This document shows, piece by piece, positions 6,277-8,264 of a DNA stretch of 8,264 nucleotides (position 1 is the stretch's first letter; every line of letters begins with the position of its first letter). The stretch comes from Legionella genomosp. 1 (lineage in GTDB: Bacteria > Pseudomonadota > Gammaproteobacteria > Legionellales > Legionellaceae). The notes below the pieces were generated by a model. The model ran no database searches and was not told the DNA's origin. It saw only the letters and a list, made by a program, of their open reading frames with translations. Where the stretch lies: the NCBI GenBank assembly GCA_945889365.1, contig CAMDBQ010000054.1:1-8264 (forward strand). Direction: 5' to 3'. The position numbers were made by a program, and so were the translations under genes.

Positions 6277-6667
6277 GGCTTTGTTTCCTAACCCTGATCC
6301 CTTCGGCATTTTCCAAAATTTAGGCGGATCTATAGCTTGCAGGCATCCCCAATGATGCCATTTCATTAATCACTCCACAGCCAATCATCGCCTCTTGTTT
6401 TTGGTTAACAATGCCCCTCGCATGCATCGCATTACCAAGAATACGCTGGTACCGCTGTACACCAAGCTCAGATAAATTCCGCCGCCCATACTGCCTTCTT
6501 TTTTGCCAGATCCTTCGCCCACGAGCCGCAATTTCAATAATATTACTATTGCGCTGGGGAGCCGCTTTATCATTTAAAACAGCATTTGACTTGGGTGGAA
6601 TGACGACGTCAACAGATGGAGAATGATTAACAACCGCATCATATACGGGTGTCTCATCATAGTAACT
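6277..6667 (-). mobile_element. Truncated IS5-family insertion sequence
   Basis: The left boundary is GGCTTTGTT (6277-6285), the typical start of terminal inverted repeats in the IS903/IS1031 part of the IS5 family. It lies 34 bases beyond the stop of the transposase remnant, as expected for an element end. The other end is missing: recognisable transposase begins only near 6667, right after an in-frame stop, and no matching repeat is seen to the right. The copy is therefore inert. Confidence 0.6.
6320..6667 (-). pseudogene. C-terminal remnant of an IS5-family transposase
   Basis: Minus-strand reading from the TGA at 6670 gives 115 residues to the stop at 6320-6322. Landmarks match the C-terminal third of IS5-family DDE transposases: YDETPVYDAV after the lost second catalytic Asp, VVIPPKSNAV, IWQKRRQYGRRNLSEL with Glu67 of the fragment at the place of the catalytic Glu, QRYQRILGNAMHAR, and the tail GVINEMASLGMP. 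The usual form near the Glu is RRxLvEtaxxRyK, so SELGVQRYQ is slightly divergent. The N-terminal two thirds, with the first two Asp, are gone and there is no start codon with a ribosome-binding site. Confidence is high that this is a transposase remnant and moderate for the subgroup. Confidence 0.75.
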
Positions 6668-6744
6668 TCAGGGGCATAAGCATAGCGTATTGTCGCGGGT
6701 TTTCCGCATTTATGGCATGGTGTTTCGGTCTTCAAACTCTTCAC
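6574..6744 (-). other. Short frame with a CxxC zinc-ribbon-like start, probably broken
   Basis: A GTG at 6744 opens 56 codons beginning VKSLKTETPCHKCGKPATIRY. The CxxC before GKPAT resembles the first half of a treble-clef or zinc-ribbon knuckle. From about residue 29 the frame is only the wrong-frame reading of the IS5 remnant, so any original gene was cut there. AAGGAGG (6764-6758) lies 13 bases before the GTG, too far for a good site. This is probably the start of a gene interrupted by the insertion; it may be chance. Confidence 0.2.
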
Positions 6745-6766
6745 AGAAAGGATGATTCCTCCTTAA

Positions 6767-7534
6767 CTATTGACAGCTTGCGATATTATTTCCAAGTCCG
6801 TGATGTCTAAAGGTATACGTAGTTCTGCCATACAGCACGCGCCGGTTGTAAATCATGCCGACATGACAACCCCTACCGGCGTTGAGTTCCAGATCCACTA
6901 GAAACCCGACAGAGCCAACTTTTATCGCTTGCGCACTTAACTGATGAGGCCAGATCAGTGGCACCATCTGTCGAATATTCTTTTTTGGATGCAGTAACAT
7001 AAAAACACCCACATCTTGAATTGCCGTGTTTTTTGTTGCTATCAGTTCACTAGTCAATGCACACTGCATTTCTTCTGTTTGCAGTTGAACATGGGCAATC
7101 AAAGAGTCATATAATTCAAATGATGTTTTAAGTCCACCCTCATGGCGCATCCGCTCTAATAACGCGGGTAATTGAGGTGAAATATCCGGTAATTTGTTTA
7201 ACACATTTGGATCAACGCTCATTTCATAAGGCAGTTCTGGTGTTGGCAATTTCGAATCATGCAATGCATGACTTACAATCAGTTGCTTTTCCATGCTCAT
7301 CGTCTGAAACATGCGTTTTAATAGTTGATGGACACGGATTAAAATAGTTTGTGCATGTTTGTCTTGGTTATCTAACTTATAGCGTAAACTGCTAAATGCC
7401 TCAATAAACAGCAGTGATAATTGACGTTCTTTATCTTTGACTCGGTCTTCCTCGACCTGTTTTTCAAAAAAAACCAGACACGCTAATGCAGTCTCAGGAT
7501 GGAAAATAAATTGTTTTGCCACTGGCTCCGGCAC
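6767..7534 (-). CDS. Hypothetical protein, helical, possibly decayed
   Basis: I do not recognise this 255-codon frame. It has no signal peptide, no membrane helix and no enzyme motif. The first half is charged and helical (FFEKQVEEDRVKDKERQ, LLFIEAFSSLRYKLDNQDKHAQ), the middle is proline-spaced (LPTPELPYEMSVDP, LPDISPQLPALLERM). Residues 171-200 (IQDVGVFMLLHPKKNIRQMV) look like one HEAT-type repeat of the kind LLHPdxxVRxxV. The start is a GTG without a ribosome-binding site; a 19-codon frame ends two bases before it, so either coupled re-initiation or a frameshift is possible. The stop lies about 100 bases from the IS5 remnant, in a decayed neighbourhood, so a C-terminal truncation is plausible. 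Codon content is protein-like throughout, which supports a real or recently real gene. Function unknown. Confidence 0.5.
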   Translation of the reverse strand: MPEPVAKQFIFHPETALACLVFFEKQVEEDRVKDKERQLSLLFIEAFSSLRYKLDNQDKHAQTILIRVHQLLKRMFQTMSMEKQLIVSHALHDSKLPTPELPYEMSVDPNVLNKLPDISPQLPALLERMRHEGGLKTSFELYDSLIAHVQLQTEEMQCALTSELIATKNTAIQDVGVFMLLHPKKNIRQMVPLIWPHQLSAQAIKVGSVGFLVDLELNAGRGCHVGMIYNRRVLYGRTTYTFRHHGLGNNIASCQ

Positions 7535-7536
7535 GC

Positions 7537-7596
7537 TTAATGAAGTAGTTTTCCAATTAAATGCATCGTTAAAAGTTGCGCTGTCTCATCCATCAT
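7537..7596 (-). other. 19-codon frame directly ahead of the hypothetical gene
   Basis: ATG ATG GAT at 7596 reads MMDETAQLLTMHLIGKLLH and stops with TAA at 7539-7537, two bases before the GTG of the next frame. A weak GAGA lies 9 bases upstream. The sequence is amphipathic and looks like a natural protein N-terminus. It is either a coupled leader peptide or the true N-terminus of the next gene, split off by a frameshift. Confidence 0.3.
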
Positions 7597-7705
7597 GATT
7601 ATTCTCAATAGCCAAAAAATCGCTGTATCTTGCCAAAAGCAAAGGTGGAATCATATCCCGATTGTAGACAGGGCTAATAACCTCATTTCCCGAAAAAAAT
7701 TGTAC

Positions 7706-7798
7706 CTAGGTTTTCCCCGGAAGTTCAATATTCAAGCTTTTCAAAATTTCACGCTGTGGCTTCGTCACCTGGGTGAGGATGTTCCCATATTTGCCTGA
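7706..7798 (-). pseudogene. Possible C-terminal tail of a second transposase
   Basis: The minus-strand frame ending with TAG at 7708-7706 contains QVTKPQREILKSLNIELP, which reads like the extreme C-terminus of DDE transposases that end in a (Q)xxILxxLgI pattern. Only about 25-30 residues are convincing; farther upstream the frame runs into the yccA terminator. The family is not assigned. In the rest of the gap between 7535 and 7836 I see no other gene, only AT-rich DNA. Confidence 0.3.
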
Positions 7799-7836
7799 GT
7801 ACTTAATTTTCGTCAGATGACGACAACATCTCTTTA

Positions 7837-7870
7837 GAGAAAAATGCCAGTCAGTCTTCACTGTCTGGCA
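7837..7870 (-). terminator. Intrinsic terminator of the yccA-like gene
   Basis: On the minus strand TGCCAGACAG (7870-7861) and CTGACTGGCA (7854-7845) pair with 9 of 10 matches around the 6-base loop TGAAGA, followed at once by TTTTTCTC. It lies 46 bases past the stop codon of the gene. This is the clearest rho-independent terminator in the window. Confidence 0.88.
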
Positions 7871-7915
7871 TTAGGTATTTACTGGTATATCTTACCCTGC
7901 TAATAAAAGTGATGG

Positions 7916-8264
7916 TTATTCACGACCAGAGAATGCGCCTAGTAAATTCAGCAGACTGATAAACAAGTTGTATATGGATACAAACAGGGAGACCGTTGCT
8001 GAAATGTAATTGGTTTCACCGCCGTGAATGATTTCGCTGGTTTGAAACAGAATCAAACCTGAAGAAATCAAAACAAACGCTGCAGAAATAGCCAGTTGCA
8101 AAGCTGGGATTTGGAAGAATATGCTGGCAATCATGGCGAGGAAGGCCACCATCACACCAACAAATAGAAATCCACCCAGATAGCTGAAATCTTTACGTGT
8201 GGTTAGAGCATAACCTGATAACGCGAAGAATATCATGCCCGTTCCGCCTAATGCAGTTGCAATT
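7916..8264 (-). CDS. yccA: YccA/Bax-inhibitor-1 family membrane protein, C-terminal part
   Basis: The gene enters from the right edge; 115 residues to the stop are visible, opening IATALGGTGMIFFALSGYA with no true start in the window. The rest is four to five hydrophobic segments (for example LGGFLFVGVMVAFLAMIASIF cut short by FQIPALQ, and AISAAFVLISSGLILF), then the family tail HGGETNYISATVSLFVSIYNLFISLLNLLG. The family includes E. coli YccA, an inner-membrane protein that interacts with and modulates the FtsH protease, and pH-dependent calcium-leak proteins of the BI-1 type. The two Asp of the BI-1 pH sensor are not seen here (LILFQTSEI and FVSIYN where BI-1 types often have D), which favours the YccA side. 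It ends at its own terminator and is a separate unit from the genes to the left. Confidence 0.9.
   Translation of the reverse strand, partial: IATALGGTGMIFFALSGYALTTRKDFSYLGGFLFVGVMVAFLAMIASIFFQIPALQLAISAAFVLISSGLILFQTSEIIHGGETNYISATVSLFVSIYNLFISLLNLLGAFSGRE

Noticed and set aside
6117..6766. tRNA or structured RNA between hemC and the hypothetical gene
   Set aside because: No cloverleaf or riboswitch core was seen; the main content is the IS5 remnant and short palindromes.
7595..7798. Plus-strand frame of 67 codons
   Set aside because: No ribosome-binding site, no recognisable domain, and it runs opposite to the possible transposase tail. Treated as chance.

Overview
The window reads as chromosomal DNA of a gammaproteobacterium, most likely of the order Legionellales (Legionella/Coxiella relatives). 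The reasons are the complete hemC-hemD-hemX-hemY block in its gammaproteobacterial order, a YccA-type membrane protein, a surface beta-barrel protein of the kind common in Legionella, and moderately AT-rich DNA. This placement is inference from protein resemblance recalled by eye, not from a search. Every supported gene lies on the minus strand.

Right to left (the direction of transcription): the 3' part of a yccA/Bax-inhibitor-1 family gene enters from the right edge (8264-7916) and ends at a clear intrinsic terminator (about 7870-7837). A decayed stretch follows (about 7800-6277). It holds a possible transposase tail, an unrecognised 255-codon reading frame with a weak start and a 19-codon frame just ahead of it, a short CxxC frame, and the C-terminal third of an IS5-family transposase with one terminal repeat of the element. 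Next is a short intergenic stretch with two abutting palindromes (6223-6251) and the upstream region of hemC.

The haem block runs 6116-2149. hemC and hemD make and cyclise the linear tetrapyrrole to uroporphyrinogen III. hemX and hemY are membrane-anchored partners that usually travel with them. hemC/hemD and hemX/hemY overlap by 4 bp (ATGA), and hemX follows hemD after 85 bp, so the four genes probably form one operon.

Just behind hemY is a hipBA toxin-antitoxin module (2076-495): a Cro/C1-type antitoxin overlapping a full-length HipA-family Ser/Thr kinase with its catalytic residues intact. A perfect 10-bp inverted repeat covers the likely -10 box of its promoter and is the best candidate for the HipB operator. 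The left edge carries the 5' part of an exported beta-barrel protein gene (295 to beyond 1), with three exact 8-bp repeats where its promoter should be.

No wholly new system is evident. The points most worth attention are the hipBA operator-promoter arrangement, the repeat-bearing promoter of the surface protein gene, and the decayed mobile-element zone beside the unrecognised gene.
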